From NCBI GenBank assembly GCA_018267915.1, contig JAFDXN010000023.1, forward strand, positions 1 through 53,706: 53,706 nt of DNA. Direction: 5' to 3'. Source of the stretch: Bacteroidota bacterium. GTDB lineage: Bacteria > Bacteroidota > Bacteroidia > Chitinophagales > Chitinophagaceae. Shown in pieces: positions 52,476 through 53,706 of the stretch (within the stretch, counting starts at the first letter, position 1; the number at the start of each line of letters is the position of its first letter). The notes below the pieces were generated by a model. It was not told the origin of the DNA. It searched no databases and saw only the letters and a program-made list of their open reading frames with translations. Position numbers and translations under genes: made by a program.

Positions 52476-52757
52476 ATGTCAATCATCATTAAACAACATA
52501 TCAATGAATGCCCCGCCTATCGGACGGGCAGGCATTACAAATGGGGTTTTATTTCGTGTACCGGATGCCCTGCGGAACATCCGGTACAACTGGGAAGTGA
52601 CAAAGAAGTCATTTGGACAGATAGGACAGACTATGCAATCGATTGTAGGTTCGATTAAGCAAACGATGTCAAGCAAAGAGGATTGGTAGATTATTTATCG
52701 TTAGCTAAGAAATATTTACAAAAAAATGATGATGAGGCTGTTATTATAGACACTTCA
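52476..52757 (+). pseudogene. Broken small gene of unknown type
   Basis: ATG 52476 opens a frame of 60 codons that ends at TAA 52656. The same frame then continues with protein-like codon use to about 52757 (GLVDYLSLAKKYLQKNDDEA, then VIIDTSK). So one stop codon seems to interrupt a longer gene. The frame also runs through two strong hairpins (52507-52588), so its coding status is uncertain. I recognise no domain. Confidence 0.4.
52507..52588. repeat. Two adjacent palindromic hairpins
   Basis: The first is AATGCC (52507-52512) with GGCATT (52531-52536) and an inner CCGCC/GGACGG part. The second is a perfect 11-bp stem, TGTACCGGATG (52557-52567) with CATCCGGTACA (52578-52588), and a 10-base loop. 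Neither has a T-tract. The GC-rich first palindrome is of a kind often repeated in Bacteroidota genomes (inference). Confidence 0.7.
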
Positions 52758-52759
52758 AA

Positions 52760-52866
52760 GATGATCTTTGGGTATTGAAGATTGACAGCAACGACAATAA
52801 ATTGTGGGGCACCGTACATGGAGGCACAGCAGATGAGCGTGCCTATGCGCAGGCAACTGCACCATT
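52760..52866 (+). pseudogene. Relic copy of part of the downstream propeller gene
   Basis: 52760-52863 matches 53575-53678 base by base with 7 differences in 104 (93 percent). In frame it reads DDLWVLKIDSNDNKLW and GGTADERAYAQATAP, then FV and a stop, with the match lost at that point. There is no signal peptide or start, so it is an orphan fragment left by a duplication or recombination event. It begins where the broken small gene ends. Confidence 0.85.
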
Positions 52867-53023
52867 CGTATAACCAAATAGTCAGTTCGATACAATTCAG
52901 AAAAAGGGGCTATTGTTAGAATTAAGTTACTAAATGATCTGAGATAGACAGAATATCTCCTAAAAAGGTGTTTTTCACGATATTTTTATGGAATTATGTG
53001 TTTAACTTTACTATAAATTGTTG
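52867..53023. other. AT-rich intergenic region before the last gene
   Basis: About 155 AT-rich bases. An ATATTTTTATGG stretch near 52980 and GTTTAACTTTAC near 53000 are possible promoter parts, but neither fits TAnnTTTG exactly. No gene seen. Confidence 0.45.
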
Positions 53024-53706
53024 TGTATTTGAAATCATTAATTACCATATTGTTATGTTTATGGACATTTTCGATAGATGCACAACAAGTACCTGCTCTA
53101 TTGTCTATTGAAGGAATTGGCGGAAATAGCTATGACCAAATAAGTTCACGAGTAGTTCCAACTTCAGATGGAGGTTTTATTCTGGCACTTTACACTTCAT
53201 CTACAACAGGAGACATATTATGCGATACAACTCCAGTTCCATCAGTATTCAAGAAATATAATTCAGATGTTACAATACTAGAATGGACCAGATGTCACAC
53301 TGGCGTCGCCGATAGTTCTTTTGACTATTTGTTTCCGACAATTGGCGGAAATTTCGTTTTAGGTGGCCATAGCTTTACAAATACAGATCAGGACTTCTTA
53401 CTTAGAAAGGAAACTGCTGTTGGTAACCCAATTTGGGGAAATAAAAAGTATGGCGGCAGCGGAGGAGAAATACTCGAAGATATGCTAGCGACCTCGGATG
53501 GAGGTTACGTTATGTTTGGCACTACTAATTCAAGTGATGGTGACGTAGGCTTCCATCATGGGAATGTTTTCAATGATGATTTATGGGTATTAAAGGTTGA
53601 CAGCAACGGCAATAAATTGTGGGGCACCGTACTTGGAGGCACAGCAGATGAGCGTGCCTATGCGCTGGCAACTGCACCCGGTAATGGTGTATATGTAGCA
53701 GGTGCG
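53024..53706 (+). CDS. Secreted beta-propeller-like protein, 3' end beyond window
   Basis: The frame is open from GTG 53024 (or TTG 53030, giving KSLITILLCLWTFSIDAQ) to the window edge, at least 227 aa; a TAA lies upstream in frame. A signal peptide is followed by repeats with SDGGFILALYTSS, TSDGGYVMFGTTNSSDGD, LWVLKVDSNGNKLWGTVLGG and ERAYALATAPGNGVYVAGA. Such repeats occur in Bacteroidota T9SS-exported propeller proteins; a C-terminal sorting domain would lie beyond the edge. Codon use is clearly more AT-rich than in the rest of the window, so transfer is likely. Part of it is duplicated at 52760-52863. Confidence 0.72.

Noticed and set aside
52444..52689. 81-codon plus-strand frame
   Set aside because: It overlaps the broken small gene in another frame and runs through the hairpins; no motif.

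Overview
This window looks like ordinary chromosome of a Bacteroidota bacterium, most probably a Chitinophagia/Chitinophagaceae-like soil or freshwater organism (the family is an inference). The evidence is a Bacteroidota-type 5S rRNA; many promoters of the TAnnTTTG (-7) class and almost no Shine-Dalgarno sites; two proteins with type IX secretion (T9SS) C-terminal sorting domains; a GldA-type gliding ABC ATPase; a TonB-dependent receptor with a carboxypeptidase-like N-terminal domain; and many lipoproteins.

Layout. 0-0.2 kb: end of an rRNA operon (5S plus terminator). 0.2-9.1 kb: small lipoprotein, diheme cytochrome c lipoprotein, TPR histidine kinase, unknown lipoprotein, methyltransferase, CDP-alcohol phosphatidyltransferase, TPR hybrid histidine kinase. 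9.1-14.4 kb: transglutaminase-like protein, MATE exporter, a small protein, then a DoxX / double-AHSA1 / ArsR operon with two tandem operator-like palindromes around its promoter, and a VOC protein. 14.5-19.7 kb: GlxA-like AraC regulator, TPR adenylate cyclase, coiled-coil DUF1003-like membrane protein, CPA2 cation/proton antiporter. 19.7-26.2 kb: TonB receptor with a DUF3347 lipoprotein, ABC-F ATPase, and two tandem paralogous lipoprotein genes, the second broken by a -1 frameshift. 26.2-35.1 kb: YajQ, RfbC-like epimerase and WbpE-like aminotransferase, outer-membrane barrel, thymidine kinase, TolC-type protein, inositol monophosphatase, ThiL, EGF-like lipoprotein. 35.2-42.6 kb: GldA, polytopic membrane protein, PhoH, PurE, short-chain dehydrogenase, FG-GAP protein with a T9SS type A tail. 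43.1-48.5 kb: a giant Ig/PKD protein with a type B (CHU_C) tail. 48.6-51.8 kb: minus-strand run of HldD, a small membrane protein, 3-hydroxyanthranilate dioxygenase and a CNNM/CBS protein.

51.8-53.0 kb is a gene-poor scar with two octamer repeat arrays, a helically phased CTTCCG cluster, strong hairpins, a broken small gene and a 104-bp copy of part of the next gene. The last gene (53.0 kb to the edge) is an AT-rich beta-propeller-like secreted protein cut by the window end.

Most of the window is housekeeping or common Bacteroidota content. I did not find a clear new defence or biosynthetic system. The best leads are the tandem-operator ArsR promoter, the repeat and relic region near 52 kb, the frameshifted lipoprotein paralogue, the hairpin at 28.5 kb, and the many -7 boxes lying within a few bases of start codons, which suggests frequent leaderless or near-leaderless mRNAs.
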